Assembly: GCA_007130155.1 (NCBI GenBank)
Contig: SLTB01000154.1
Span: forward strand, 1-44,532
DNA length: 44,532 nt
Origin: Pseudomonadales bacterium
Lineage (GTDB): Bacteria > Pseudomonadota > Gammaproteobacteria > Pseudomonadales > Azotimanducaceae
Reading direction: 5' to 3'
The translations under genes and the position numbers were made by a program. This document shows, piece after piece, positions 33,734-43,871 of this stretch. Every line of letters starts with the position of its first letter. The first letter of the stretch is position 1. The notes under the pieces are model-generated. The model was not told the origin of the DNA, searched no databases, and saw nothing but the letters and a program-made list of their open reading frames with translations.

Positions 33734-35869
33734 ATGACCGTGCCGATTGAGCTGTGGAGAGCCTTGAGCATGACAGTCGCCCAGGACCTGCTGCCGCGAC
33801 CGCGCCGCATCGAGCCGCGCTGGGGCCGCCTGGATCTCGAGAAGGGTCTGCGCCTGGATGTCCAAAGCAATGCCCCGGAATCCATCTGTGCGCTGGCCCT
33901 GCGCTTCCAGTCTCGCTTTGACGGTCTGCTGGGGACCTCGCCCCAGCAGGAGGCCCCTTGCTGCCTGATCAAGGCTGGCACCTCAGGTTCCCAGCCGCTG
34001 CTCGACGATGCCGAGGATTTCAGGCTCCGCATTACCGAGTCCGTCGCCGAACTGACCGCCGACACACCCTGGGGTGCGGCCCATGGCCTGGAGCGCTGCC
34101 TGCAGCTCGTTGACCGTGATCTGGCCGGGCGCTTCCTGCCCGCACTGCTCATGGAGGATGGCCCGCGGCTGCCCTGGCGCGGCTTGCTGCTGGACATCTC
34201 CCGCCACTTTCTCGGCCTGCCGGCCCTGCTTCGTAGCCTGGACGGCATGGCCGCCGCCGGCCTCAACGTCCTGCACCTGCACCTGAACGACGATCAGGGC
34301 TTCCGCTTCGAAAGCCCAAGCCGCCCCCGCCTGCACGAAATGTCCGGCCGCGGCGGCTATCTGCGCCAGGAAGAGATCGCCACCCTGGTGGAGGCCGCCG
34401 CCGAACGCGGCATCCGGGTGGTACCGGAACTCGATGTACCGGGCCATGCCGGTGCCATCCTTCATGCCTATCCGGAATTGGCGGCGGGGCCGGCGCCCAC
34501 CGAGCTGCCCCGCGCCTTCGGCCCGAGCCGCTGCGCCCTAGACCCGTCACTGGACGCCACCTGGGACCTGCTCGACGCCGTCCTCGATGATCTGCTGGCC
34601 CTGTTTCCGGACACTTACGTCCATCTCGGCGGTGACGAGGTCCACCCGGAGGTGTATGCCTTCACCGACGAGCGCCGCCGGGCCTGGATGCACACCCACG
34701 ACCTTGCCGACGCGGCAGCCGTCCAAGCCTGGTTCACCCGCCGCATGGTCGAGAAGCTCAAGGCGCGCGGGCGTCGCGCCGTCGGCTGGGATGAAGTCCT
34801 GCACCCGGACATGCCCACGGGCATGACCATCCAGTCCTGGCGCGGTGCCGCCACCCTGGAAGCGGCCCTCGCTGCAGGCCATGACGCCCTGTATTCGGCA
34901 GGCTGGTATCTCGATCTTCAGTACCCGGCGCGCTGGCACTACCGCTTCGATCCCGCGGCCGACCAGGATACCCTGCTGGCCCAGGAGGAGGCCTTGGCCG
35001 CCGAACCCGAACTGGCTGACGTGGCCGATGGGGTGCGCGCATTGCAGGCCACGGCCCGCACGACCGCCCAGCGGGTGGGTCAGACCGCCACCCGAGGGCG
35101 ATTACTCGGTGGGGAAGCCTGCCTGTGGGCGGAACTGGTGACGGCGGAAGTCCTCGACGCCCGACTGTATGGCCGTCTGGCAGCCGTCGCCGAACGACTG
35201 TGGTCCCCTGCTGAAACCCATGATGCTGGGGACTTCGAACGCCGCCTGCCCGGATGGCTCACCCATCTCGAACGCGTGACGGCCTGCCGGCCGTTGACCC
35301 TCGATCCCGCCTCCCTGGGAGCACTGGGTATCGGGCCTGCCGAGCGCCGGGCGGCGGAATCCCTGTTCGAGGCCCTGGCACCGGTACGCTGGTACAAGCG
35401 CCTGCTCGGGCCGGATGGCCTCGAAGCCCGCCGTGCCGGGCAGAACAGGCCGCGTCCCTACGATGCGGATACCTCCCTGAACCGCCCTGTGGACCTGCTG
35501 CCGCCGGACAGCATGGCCATGTTCGAACTGCGCGATGCCCTTAAGGCACTGGCAGCAAAGCCTGACAACACCCTGGCCGAAGTTACCCTGCGCGACTTTG
35601 CCGGTCGCTGGCGCATGCTGCCGGTGCAACTCGCCCCACTCATGAGCCGCAGTGCACCCATCGCCGAACTGGAAGCCCGCATCGAACAGCTCAGCGAGCT
35701 GGCCGATATGCTCGACGCCTGGGTCGATGCCGTTGCGGCAGCCGAGCCACCCGGTCTGGCCACCCGTCAGCGCTTCACCGAATGGGCCCGCTGGACAGCC
35801 CCCGCCGTGGCCGAAACAGAATTGGCGGTGGTCCACGTTCTCGCCCCCTGGCTCGGCGCCGAATCGTGA
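33734..35869 (+). CDS. Glycoside hydrolase family 20 beta-N-acetylhexosaminidase
   Basis: LLLDISRHFLGLPALLRSLDGMAAAGLNVLHLHLNDDQGFRFES, VPELDVPGHAGAILHAYPEL, VHLGGDEVHPE catalytic D-E. ATG at 33770 is an alternative start. Confidence 0.93.
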   Translation: MTVPIELWRALSMTVAQDLLPRPRRIEPRWGRLDLEKGLRLDVQSNAPESICALALRFQSRFDGLLGTSPQQEAPCCLIKAGTSGSQPLLDDAEDFRLRITESVAELTADTPWGAAHGLERCLQLVDRDLAGRFLPALLMEDGPRLPWRGLLLDISRHFLGLPALLRSLDGMAAAGLNVLHLHLNDDQGFRFESPSRPRLHEMSGRGGYLRQEEIATLVEAAAERGIRVVPELDVPGHAGAILHAYPELAAGPAPTELPRAFGPSRCALDPSLDATWDLLDAVLDDLLALFPDTYVHLGGDEVHPEVYAFTDERRRAWMHTHDLADAAAVQAWFTRRMVEKLKARGRRAVGWDEVLHPDMPTGMTIQSWRGAATLEAALAAGHDALYSAGWYLDLQYPARWHYRFDPAADQDTLLAQEEALAAEPELADVADGVRALQATARTTAQRVGQTATRGRLLGGEACLWAELVTAEVLDARLYGRLAAVAERLWSPAETHDAGDFERRLPGWLTHLERVTACRPLTLDPASLGALGIGPAERRAAESLFEALAPVRWYKRLLGPDGLEARRAGQNRPRPYDADTSLNRPVDLLPPDSMAMFELRDALKALAAKPDNTLAEVTLRDFAGRWRMLPVQLAPLMSRSAPIAELEARIEQLSELADMLDAWVDAVAAAEPPGLATRQRFTEWARWTAPAVAETELAVVHVLAPWLGAES

Positions 35870-36903
35870 TCCACCGACCCTCGGTCGAGACGGCAGGCAC
35901 GATCGCGCGTCACTTCGGCATCGAAGGCAATGTGGATCCGGTTGCCGGCGGCCACATCAATGAGAGCTTCCGGGTGGAAGGTGGCGGGCGAACCTTGCTG
36001 CTGCAGTGGATCAATCCTGAAGTCTTTTCCCGCCCCGACTTTGTTGCCGACAACGTCGAGTGCGTTCTCGATCATCTGGCCGGCAAGGATCCTGAAGGGG
36101 GCTGGCCGACTCTGGCCAAGGCAGCAGACGGCAGTCGTCGGGTGCAGGACGAACATGGCCTCTGGCGCGCCCTGACCTGGCTGCCGGATCGCGTGCAGCT
36201 CGAACGCCCCGGCAGCCCGGCAACGGCCGAGATCGGTGCCCGGGCCTTTGGCCACTTCGCGGCCCTGCTGAGCGATCTCGATCCAACGCGACTGAAGCCC
36301 ATCATGCCGGGCTTCCATGATCTCGCCACCCGCCTGACCGCCTTCGATACCGCGCTGGCCAAGGCGCCCGAACAGCGCCGCGAGCAGGCAGCAGCGCTGC
36401 TGGAAATGGTGGCAGTGGACCGCGAAGCCCATCGTATCCCCTCCGCAACAGGCACCCAGCGCGTCATCCACGGCGACACCAAGTTCGCCAATCTGCTCTT
36501 CAAGGCCGACCGCAGCGCAGCCATCGCAGTGGACTACGACACCGTCATGCCCGGCGCACTTTGGATGGACTTCGGCGACCTGCTGCGCTCAGCCGCCAGT
36601 ATCGGTGCCGAAGACGATCCCCATGGCGGACGGATCCAAGACGACATGCTGCGTGCGGCCACCCAGGGCTACCGCGAAACCCTGGCCCACGCTTGGGCGG
36701 AAGCGCCGAGTCTTGCTCCCGCCCCCGCACGCATGGCCTTCATGCTCGGAGTACGCTTCCTCACGGATTTTCTCAACGGCGACCGTTACTTCCGCGTTCA
36801 AGGTCCGCGGCAGAACCTGGACCGAGCCCAGCACCAACTCGGTCTGGCGCTCGAACTGGCCGCCCGCGCCGACAGCATCATGGAAGCACTCCTCTCCCCC
36901 TGA
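35866..36903 (+). CDS. APH/choline-kinase-fold phosphotransferase, N-acetylhexosamine kinase (NahK)-like
   Basis: GGHINESFRVEGGGRTLLLQWINPEVFSRPDFVADNVECVLDHL, RVIHGDTKFANLLF, VDYDTVMPGALWMDFGDLLRS; GTG start overlaps GH20. Confidence 0.8.
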   Translation: MIHRPSVETAGTIARHFGIEGNVDPVAGGHINESFRVEGGGRTLLLQWINPEVFSRPDFVADNVECVLDHLAGKDPEGGWPTLAKAADGSRRVQDEHGLWRALTWLPDRVQLERPGSPATAEIGARAFGHFAALLSDLDPTRLKPIMPGFHDLATRLTAFDTALAKAPEQRREQAAALLEMVAVDREAHRIPSATGTQRVIHGDTKFANLLFKADRSAAIAVDYDTVMPGALWMDFGDLLRSAASIGAEDDPHGGRIQDDMLRAATQGYRETLAHAWAEAPSLAPAPARMAFMLGVRFLTDFLNGDRYFRVQGPRQNLDRAQHQLGLALELAARADSIMEALLSP

Positions 36904-36934
36904 TCTGGCGAAGCCCTTTCCCTGTGGTCCCCAC

Positions 36935-36963
36935 CGCGTGCGGTTGATCCGCATCCGGCGGCA
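36935..36963. repeat. Dispersed repeat family A copy
   Basis: cgcgtgcggttgatccgcatccggcggca; 27/29 identity to 14277-14305. Confidence 0.7.
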
Positions 36964-37078
36964 AACCTGCACACCGCAAGGCCTGGAACGAATCGTAGCC
37001 ATCTGATTTGGAGGGGTTTCTATTCCGCAAATCTCACCGATCCACGGCTGCGGACGCGGATATACCGGCAAATCCTTC

Positions 37079-37115
37079 CGGTCTGCCGGTCCGCCGGTCC
37101 GCCGGTCCGCCGGTG
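37079..37115. repeat. Short tandem repeat of an 8-mer (ccggtccg)
   Basis: ggtctgccggtccgccggtccgccggtccgccggtg. Confidence 0.85.
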
Positions 37116-37122
37116 CGGTTGC

Positions 37123-37190
37123 GCTGTTGCGCACCATCCCTGGTGCGCACCCTGGGGGCGCACTGCGTGCGATGCGATGCGCTCCCGGCG
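37123..37190. repeat. Dispersed repeat family C copy
   Basis: gctgttgcgcaccatccctggtgcgcaccctgggggcgcac ... gctcccggcg; pairs with 32775-32850. Confidence 0.6.
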
Positions 37191-37320
37191 AATCGGTCGA
37201 CCTACTGTCAAGTACGCCTGCGCGCCCGAACTGTCGCGTGCCTTGTCTTGCATCCCCACGCCATCGCTTCGCGCATCGCTGAGATATGCGGGCTAAGGCA
37301 GTCCCGAATCCCTCGCGCAA

Positions 37321-37398
37321 TGCTCCCACAACCTTCGATCAAGCGAGTCGCTACATTCTGGCGCTGCCCTTGTGGGAGCCCGCCCTGCGGGCGATGAA
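37321..37398. repeat. REP-like sequence pair (tgctcccaca ... tgtgggagcccgccctgcgggcg)
   Basis: Inverted GCTCCCACA/TGTGGGAGC arms 40 bp apart; same GTGGGAGC core as 11911 and 20334. Confidence 0.55.
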
Positions 37399-37513
37399 CA
37401 ACGTTGGCCTGTCATCATGTTCCTTGAGCGACAGCGCGCGAGTACCCTCGTGGAGGCCCTATTCTCCATCGACCGGTTTGAACCACATCACAGCAATATG
37501 CGAGGCTTCCCTC

Positions 37514-37942
37514 ATGGACCTACTACCCTTTCATTTGGCCATCCCCGTCGACGATCTGGAGGCAGCCCGACTCTTCTACGTCGATCTGTTGGGCGCAGGC
37601 GTCGGTCGCGAGAGCGAGCACTGGATCGACTTCGACTTTTACGGTCACCAATTAACGGCACACAAGGTGGATGCCGCCCAAGCCAAGACTGCCACCAACC
37701 CGGTGGACGGCGAACAGGTACCGGTGCGTCACTTCGGGGTGATCCTGACACCGCCGGAGTGGGAGGCCCTGGCCAAGAAACTGGAAGCCGCAGCAGTCGA
37801 ATTCCTGATTCCGCCCCAGGTCCGCTTCGCCGGCGAGGTGGGCGAACAGCGCACCCTGTTCATCTGCGATCCGGCCGGTAATGGCGTCGAGTTCAAGTCC
37901 TTCGCCGAACCCTCCCGCATCTTCGCGCGCGACGACGACTGA
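37514..37942 (+). CDS. VOC/glyoxalase family protein
   Basis: PFHLAIPVDDLEAARLFYVDLLGAGVGRESEHWIDFDFYGHQLTAH; FICDPAGNGVEFKSF; ATG at 37514. Confidence 0.88.
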   Translation: MDLLPFHLAIPVDDLEAARLFYVDLLGAGVGRESEHWIDFDFYGHQLTAHKVDAAQAKTATNPVDGEQVPVRHFGVILTPPEWEALAKKLEAAAVEFLIPPQVRFAGEVGEQRTLFICDPAGNGVEFKSFAEPSRIFARDDD

Positions 37943-38763
37943 TGGAACTCAAGGCGACCCGCTACGAAGTCGCCGATTGCATCGCGACCGTCACCCTCAA
38001 TCGGCCGAAGCGCATGAACGCCTGGACCGGGCGCATGCACGCCGAGTACCGCTGGATCATGGCGGAAGCCGATGCGGATCCCGACGTGCGGGTGGTGATC
38101 GTCACCGGTGAGGGCCGCGCCTTCTGCGCCGGCGCGGACACCGGTGCACTGGAAGGCCACGTCGCCAAAGGCGGCTACGATCCCGGCACGCCGGATGAGA
38201 TGGCCATGCCCGGCTACGGCGTCCGCCCCGAATTCGATGCCTTCTTCGCCTGGCATTTCGGCCTGAAGAAGCCGGTGATCGCCGCCATCAACGGACCTGC
38301 CGCCGGCGTTGGCTTCGCGCTGGCCTGCTACGCGGACCTGCGCTTCGCGGCGCAAGGGGCGAAGCTCACCACTGCCCATGGCCGACTCAACCTGCCGGCT
38401 GAGTACGGTCTGTCCTGGCTGCTGCCGCGAATGATCGGGCTCACCCGGGCTAACGATATCCTGCTGACTTCACGCAAGTTCCTCGCTGAGGAGGCGCTGG
38501 CCATGGGTTTGCTGAATGGCGTGGTGCCGGCAGTAGAACTCATGGATCACGTGCGCGGCTTTGCTGTTGATCTGATTGCGAATATCTCCCCAGGATCACT
38601 GACCGCCACGCGGCAGCAGATCTATGCGGATCTTCACCGAACTGCAGCGGAGTCCGTGGTCGACTCCGAGCAGCGTCTCGAGTGCATGATGAAGGAGCCT
38701 GACTTTGCTGAGGGCGTGGCTTCGCTGCTGGAGAAGCGGGTGCCGCGATGGGGCCAAAGCTGA
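37942..38763 (+). CDS. Enoyl-CoA hydratase/isomerase family protein
   Basis: ATVTLNRPKRMNAWTGRM, GEGRAFCAGADTG, KPVIAAINGPAAGVGFALACYADLRFAA. Confidence 0.93.
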   Translation: MELKATRYEVADCIATVTLNRPKRMNAWTGRMHAEYRWIMAEADADPDVRVVIVTGEGRAFCAGADTGALEGHVAKGGYDPGTPDEMAMPGYGVRPEFDAFFAWHFGLKKPVIAAINGPAAGVGFALACYADLRFAAQGAKLTTAHGRLNLPAEYGLSWLLPRMIGLTRANDILLTSRKFLAEEALAMGLLNGVVPAVELMDHVRGFAVDLIANISPGSLTATRQQIYADLHRTAAESVVDSEQRLECMMKEPDFAEGVASLLEKRVPRWGQS

Positions 38764-39041
38764 ACGGCCAACCTCGGCCTGGACTGGACTGGGAGCGGCT
38801 GGGTGTCGTCAACCCGTGTGGCTCATCAGAAGAGGGTTTTCCAGCTGAAAAGGGGCGGTTCTACGGCCGGAAAATCGCGCATTCAAGGAGCCCGTTCTGG
38901 GTAGAGTCAATGACTTACTTTGGTCTGACCCAGCAAGTCCCTCTGCCTCCGATTGATTGTGCCGGCCCGGCTGCGCGGGGTCCCCGGCTGATCTTCAGAT
39001 ACCGGGCCAGCCCCACTGGATTCTGCCCGGTGATGAGGGCG

Positions 39042-39587
39042 TTACCGGTCGCCGATGGAGAACTCCAGGACGCGTACGTCCAGGCTGTTGTCTTCGAGCG
39101 CTGCCTTCGCCGCCATCTCCTCAGCGTCCTGCTCGATTCGGGCACAAAGCAGCAGATGTCCCTGGTCGAGATGTTGCTGCAGATCGGCCGCGTCATCCTG
39201 ACTGATGATGGCCATCATTGCCGCGCCCGCGGCGCCGACCGCCGCCGCGCCTGCCAGGCCGACGACCACGGGGCCGCCGAGGGCCGCGGCCGATGCGACT
39301 ACGGCGCCCGCAGCCACGGTCTGGCCGGTGAAAGCCAGTCCGCGAGCAATGCCGTGCGTGGCATCGTCACCCTCACCGCGGGGCTTGAAAGCGGGAGCCG
39401 AATCGTCACCGGCAGACTCGAATAGATGATCGAGGTGTTTCCGGACGCTATGGTCGGTGGTGAGAAGGGTGAGGCGGTCGTCACTGAAACCGGCTTGCGC
39501 CAGGCTTTCCGCCGCCGTCTCGAGGGACTTGGGGTCGGCAAAAACGCCGACCGTCTCGCGGATGGTGCTCGACTGTGCATGGCTCAT
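39042..39587 (-). CDS. Hypothetical general-stress-like protein with glycine-rich hydrophobic core
   Basis: N-terminal VGVFADPKSLETAAESLAQAGFSDDRLTLL; Gly/Ala-rich AAALGGPVVVGLAGAAAVGAAGAAMMAI; ATG at 39587. Confidence 0.65.
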   Translation of the reverse strand: MSHAQSSTIRETVGVFADPKSLETAAESLAQAGFSDDRLTLLTTDHSVRKHLDHLFESAGDDSAPAFKPRGEGDDATHGIARGLAFTGQTVAAGAVVASAAALGGPVVVGLAGAAAVGAAGAAMMAIISQDDAADLQQHLDQGHLLLCARIEQDAEEMAAKAALEDNSLDVRVLEFSIGDR

Positions 39588-39782
39588 GACTGTGCTCCTT
39601 GCAGGCGACTGCGACTCACGCGTCAGCTTATGTGCAGCCCCTTCGAGGGGCAAACCAGGGGTGTCGAAGCCGAATCCTCGACGACGAGCGGCCGACGAAC
39701 CCGGCCGCTGGCCTCACCACCTGCCTGTGCCTGCACTGGCGCTACGCGATCAATCCATTCAGCCGCAGTCGCCCCCAACCGA

Positions 39783-42533
39783 TCAGAGCCTTGACCAGTT
39801 CGGCTGATTGCCTTCGGTAACGGGCGTGCGCTCCTCGGGTTCCAGCAGGCTGGCGCGATAGATCACCCCATCTTGATGGAATGCGAGCTCGGTGCCGTCC
39901 GGCGACCAGGTCGGGTAGTCACCCTCGCCGAAATCGATGACTTCACCATTTTCGATTGCCCGCGCCTGCACCCTTCCGTTTTCCACATAGGCAAGCCAGG
40001 TGCCATCCGGTGACCAGGCCGGCTGGTCTGCATTGTTGAATCCGCTTAACGGGCCGCGGCCGCTACCCTCGCGATCGATCTGATACAGCTTGAGCACAGC
40101 CGTGCCAGGGTCGAAAGACCAGTCCTCCCGGACGCTGAAGATGAGCGTTTCACCATCAGGCGACCAGGTCGGGAAGCGCTCCATATCGCTGGCGCTGGGC
40201 CCACCGGTCAGGTGCTGGCCCTCTCCGCCCTCGGGCCCGGTGACATAGATCAGGAAGGGGTTACTGCCCTGGGATTCGTTGCGCCGAACGTAGGCGATCT
40301 CATCGTTCACAGACCAAGCCGGCTCCAGGGCCCGAACGTCGTCCCGATTCGTGAGCCGGTGCACCTGCCCGCCAGACAGCGAGTAACGGAACAAATCGGT
40401 GCGGAAGAACGGGCCCCCGACGTAGACCAGCTCGCGTCCATCCGGCGACCATGCGGGCGCCGGCTCGATGAAGCCCACGTCGAGCAACAGGCGCCGGTCG
40501 CCGCCGTCGGGCGCGACCGTGTAAATGCGACCAGCATCGTGGAAGACGATGCTGCCGGCAGGCGCTCCGAAGGGGTTGCTGCTGGAGCCGAGGAAAACGT
40601 TGCCGCCCTCATCGCTGAAGTTGCCGACGAAGGCCGGGTTGCTGTTGTCGCTGAAGCTCGATCCGGCTACGGTGCCCTCGCTTGCGACGATCAGGCCCTG
40701 CGGCGGTTCGACCTTGTTGTCCTCGAACACCGAGTTAAAGATGAAGATGTTCGCCTCATTGGCTTCGAGAATCGGCCCGTTGCCGGTGCTGACGTTGTCC
40801 ACGAAGCGCGAGTCGGATATGTAGACGTCGGCGCTGCCCGGAGTCGGGGTCGACGCAAAGGATGAGACTGCCTCGCCTTCGCTGTAGATGACTGCGGCAC
40901 CCTCGGTGGCGCTGTTGCCGACGAATTCGGACGCCGTGACGATGACTTCACCGATGACTTCGGCCGGGAACAGGCCGCCACCGTCCAGGTAAATCGCGCC
41001 CCCTTTGGCGCTCGTTGTCTGGTTGCCGACGAAGACTGAATCATGAACACGAATATCTCCTGTTGCATCCAGATTGCGGACCATGATCGCTCCGCCGGAG
41101 CGCACGCCGCCAGGTTCGCTCATGCGATTGTCTTCGAAGCGCGAATGACAGACGTCCACACCCGATCGGCTGAAGACGGCGCCACCGGCGTTGCGGGCGT
41201 AGTTGCCATGAAACTCCGAGCGCGCGATGGTGATGAAGCCGGGGCTGAAGACCGCGCCGCCCTTGCCGAACGTGAAAGGTGGGCCGGTTTCAAGACTCTG
41301 CTGCGTCGTGTTGTTCCGGAAGATCGTGTCGTGCAGGAACAGCTGCCCCACACCGCCCACAAGCTGGGCCAGGCTGACGGCACCGCCACGAGCGGTCAGG
41401 CAGCCAGCCCCAAGTGAGTAAGTGCTGCTGTTGCGGAACTCGATGCCCGAGATCGTGACATCGCGGCGAGAGCGTACGCACAGGGCCTTGGCCACGCCGG
41501 ACAGATCGATTACCGGTCGCGAACCGTCTTCGCTCCGGCCGATCAACACGAGATCCTTGGGATCGTCCAAGAAATCCGCGAGCCACCAAAGTACCGGCTC
41601 GAATCGCGTGCCCTGGGGCCCGTCATCGATGTCACCCGTGATCCCGATCACCAAGCGGTCATCGGCCAGCTCGTCGGGATCGTCCAGCGCGGCGACCATC
41701 TCCGCGTGGCTGCCGACCAGATAGTGCGGTTCACCGACGTCCACCGTGAAATCGGAACAGGTCGTATCCGGCTCGATACCGGGTCCCGGTGTCGCACCCG
41801 AGACGCCCTCCGGCAGGGGCGCTGCCCCGTCGAACCAGGCGATCAGCTCCTGGATCCAGGTGTCGAGCAGGCGCCCGCGGTCGATGAAGGCACGCACGGC
41901 CGCAACATCGAAGACTTCGGCATTCACATCGTCACTGTCGGCAAAGGGATCTATGTGGAGGCCGAGACGGTTGCGCAGCGCCGTCCGGACCGTATCGTAA
42001 TCAAGCTGATCCCGCTGCTCCAGCACCACGAAAGCCGTGGTCAGCGGGGACACGACGCAGCGAACTTCCGCCTGACATTGCGCCTCGAGCTCCCCTTCGT
42101 AGTCCTGTCCTGCGAGCGAGCCCCCACGTGCACGCACCCGATAGGGACCCAACTGATCGACGATGGCCCTGAACTCGCCGGAACCGTCTGTGGTCACTGT
42201 GATCAGCACATCACCGAGAGCGGTCAGGATCTCCACTTCGGCGCCCGCGAGCGGCCCGTTCACGACCTGCCCGGAAATCTCGGCTTCCACGGGCTCAGGA
42301 TCAGGAGCGGGCTCAGGATCAGGAGCGGGGTCAGGATCAGGAGCGGGCTCAGGAGTGGGATCAGGATCAGGCACGAAAGCATCGGGGTCCGGTTCCGGGA
42401 TCGGATCGGATGGCAGGGTCTCGCTCGCCAGCTTGGCTCCGCGCACAGAGTCGAAGCCGGAATCGCTACAACCCGATACGAGAAGCATCGCCAGTACGAT
42501 CCCCGAAACATACCTCCAAGACATTGATCTCAT
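39783..42533 (-). CDS. Large lipoprotein: Asp/Glu-Pro linker, Ig-like/carboxypeptidase-regulatory-like domain, right-handed beta-helix, C-terminal TolB-like WSPDG beta-propeller
   Basis: Lipobox LLVSGC; PDPDPTPEPAPDPDPAPDPEP; ISGQVVNGPLAGAEVEI; repeated xFxxNxAxxGGAI motifs; repeats PAWSPDG, PTWSPDG, PAWSPDG, PTWSPDG, PNWS. ATG at 42533. Confidence 0.85.
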   Translation of the reverse strand: MRSMSWRYVSGIVLAMLLVSGCSDSGFDSVRGAKLASETLPSDPIPEPDPDAFVPDPDPTPEPAPDPDPAPDPEPAPDPEPVEAEISGQVVNGPLAGAEVEILTALGDVLITVTTDGSGEFRAIVDQLGPYRVRARGGSLAGQDYEGELEAQCQAEVRCVVSPLTTAFVVLEQRDQLDYDTVRTALRNRLGLHIDPFADSDDVNAEVFDVAAVRAFIDRGRLLDTWIQELIAWFDGAAPLPEGVSGATPGPGIEPDTTCSDFTVDVGEPHYLVGSHAEMVAALDDPDELADDRLVIGITGDIDDGPQGTRFEPVLWWLADFLDDPKDLVLIGRSEDGSRPVIDLSGVAKALCVRSRRDVTISGIEFRNSSTYSLGAGCLTARGGAVSLAQLVGGVGQLFLHDTIFRNNTTQQSLETGPPFTFGKGGAVFSPGFITIARSEFHGNYARNAGGAVFSRSGVDVCHSRFEDNRMSEPGGVRSGGAIMVRNLDATGDIRVHDSVFVGNQTTSAKGGAIYLDGGGLFPAEVIGEVIVTASEFVGNSATEGAAVIYSEGEAVSSFASTPTPGSADVYISDSRFVDNVSTGNGPILEANEANIFIFNSVFEDNKVEPPQGLIVASEGTVAGSSFSDNSNPAFVGNFSDEGGNVFLGSSSNPFGAPAGSIVFHDAGRIYTVAPDGGDRRLLLDVGFIEPAPAWSPDGRELVYVGGPFFRTDLFRYSLSGGQVHRLTNRDDVRALEPAWSVNDEIAYVRRNESQGSNPFLIYVTGPEGGEGQHLTGGPSASDMERFPTWSPDGETLIFSVREDWSFDPGTAVLKLYQIDREGSGRGPLSGFNNADQPAWSPDGTWLAYVENGRVQARAIENGEVIDFGEGDYPTWSPDGTELAFHQDGVIYRASLLEPEERTPVTEGNQPNWSRL
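42291..42370. repeat. Low-complexity tandem repeat encoding the Asp/Glu-Pro linker (approx. 18-bp unit ggatcaggagcgggctca)
   Basis: gggctcaggatcaggagcgggctcaggatcaggagcggggtcaggatcaggagcgggctcagg. Confidence 0.9.
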
Positions 42534-42989
42534 CGTCAGGTCCCCCATACCACCAAGCTGGGTGGCGATCGATAAGTTTGAACGGGAAGCCCGGTTCCCC
42601 GATGAATCCCACGGACAGCGCCTTTTTCTAACAAACCGGGAAAGGCTGGTCAAAGCACCCGGCACCGACCCGAACGCGTTTGAGGAGGCGCAGGCTATGG
42701 GCATCGGCGGCAGGGAATAAAGAGGGAGCCAAGCCATGAGCCAGCAAGCTGATTTCGCCTTGCACATACGGCTGGCGGCGGACAGGATCAAAGTCTGAGA
42801 GCTGCCGCTGTAGCGGTTTCTTTTGATGAACGATGCCCGCCCCCTCCTGAAGGCCAGAGCGGGGCGAACCCTGTGCAGAGTCGCCTTAGTTCATCGCTGC
42901 TTCGCAGTAGATCTTGTTTTGCGCCTGCTTGGCTCTGCTCGCGCCGTTCTCGGCCAAGTTCTGCTGCCCCGGACGGCCGGCCGGCGAAG

Positions 42990-43833
42990 CACCTGTAATC
43001 TGCATGGGGTGAGGCCATCAGCTTGCCGAGTTGAATCGTCAGCCTTTCCCGAAGCGGCGTATTGCTGAACGGTTCATGGGCCGCCCAGAACTTAAGCGTC
43101 GGGATCACCGCGTTCACCGCAGGCGATGCGGGGGGAGCGTCGAGGAATTGCAGGTGACGAAGCAGCAGCGTCAGGGCCTGTTCTCGATGCTTCTGGCGCT
43201 GCTCAACGTGGCCGGTTCCACCACTTGGTAGATGGCCAAGGCAAGGTCTATGGAGGCCTCCAGCACCTGCGTCTGGATCATGGCCGGACCCATCCGCTCC
43301 ACGTGCTCCGGAACCGATGCCATGCTCAGCATGGTGGCGCGCTGGCTCTGCCGGGAGGTCCGGTGCAACTCGGTCGCCGGTAACGCTGGTGACACTTCGG
43401 GTTCCGCAAACTTGGCGCAGAGTGGGTCAAGCCGTGCTAGCGGTCCGTTCGGGCTGGAACAGACGTTCTGTACCATGTGCAGTCCGGCATAAGCCTGATG
43501 CGCGTTCGTCGGCCCATGTTCAACATGTTCCGTCATCGCTGCATCGAATACCTCACGCAGTTCGATCGCTCCCTGCTCGTTTTCGAAACGCGTCGCCTGA
43601 GCCCCAGAGGCTGTGAGGATGAGCAGTTCCATCTGCCCGGTAATTGCGACGATTGCATCTTCGTCATCCGTTGCCCGGGCGTGTTCAAGCATTTCTTTGA
43701 CCATCGGCTCGGCATCAAGACCGACCGGTGCGAACCGCACCATCAGGCTATAACGCTCCTCGGGCGTCGTTGCCATGATCTCGAAAGCCAGATCCATCGC
43801 CTCATGCGTGGCGATCTCAAGAATGATGTTCAC
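42990..43833 (-). pseudogene. Putative frameshifted hypothetical gene
   Basis: ORF 43171..43833(-) reads like coding up to ...DLALAIYQVVEPAT, then continuity appears to switch frame to VEQRQKHREQALTLLLRHLQFLDAPPASPAVNAVIPTLKFWAAHEPFSNTPLRERLTIQLGKLM in the frame of ORF 42788..43117(-). Confidence 0.4.
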
Positions 43834-43871
43834 CAGTTCCTTAGGGTCCTCGTGAGTGGCGCGGGTGTGGG

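Noticed and set aside
42291-42370. Possible CRISPR-like or noncoding repeat
   Set aside because: Unit is about 18 bp without unique spacers and is in frame as the Asp/Glu-Pro linker of a lipoprotein.
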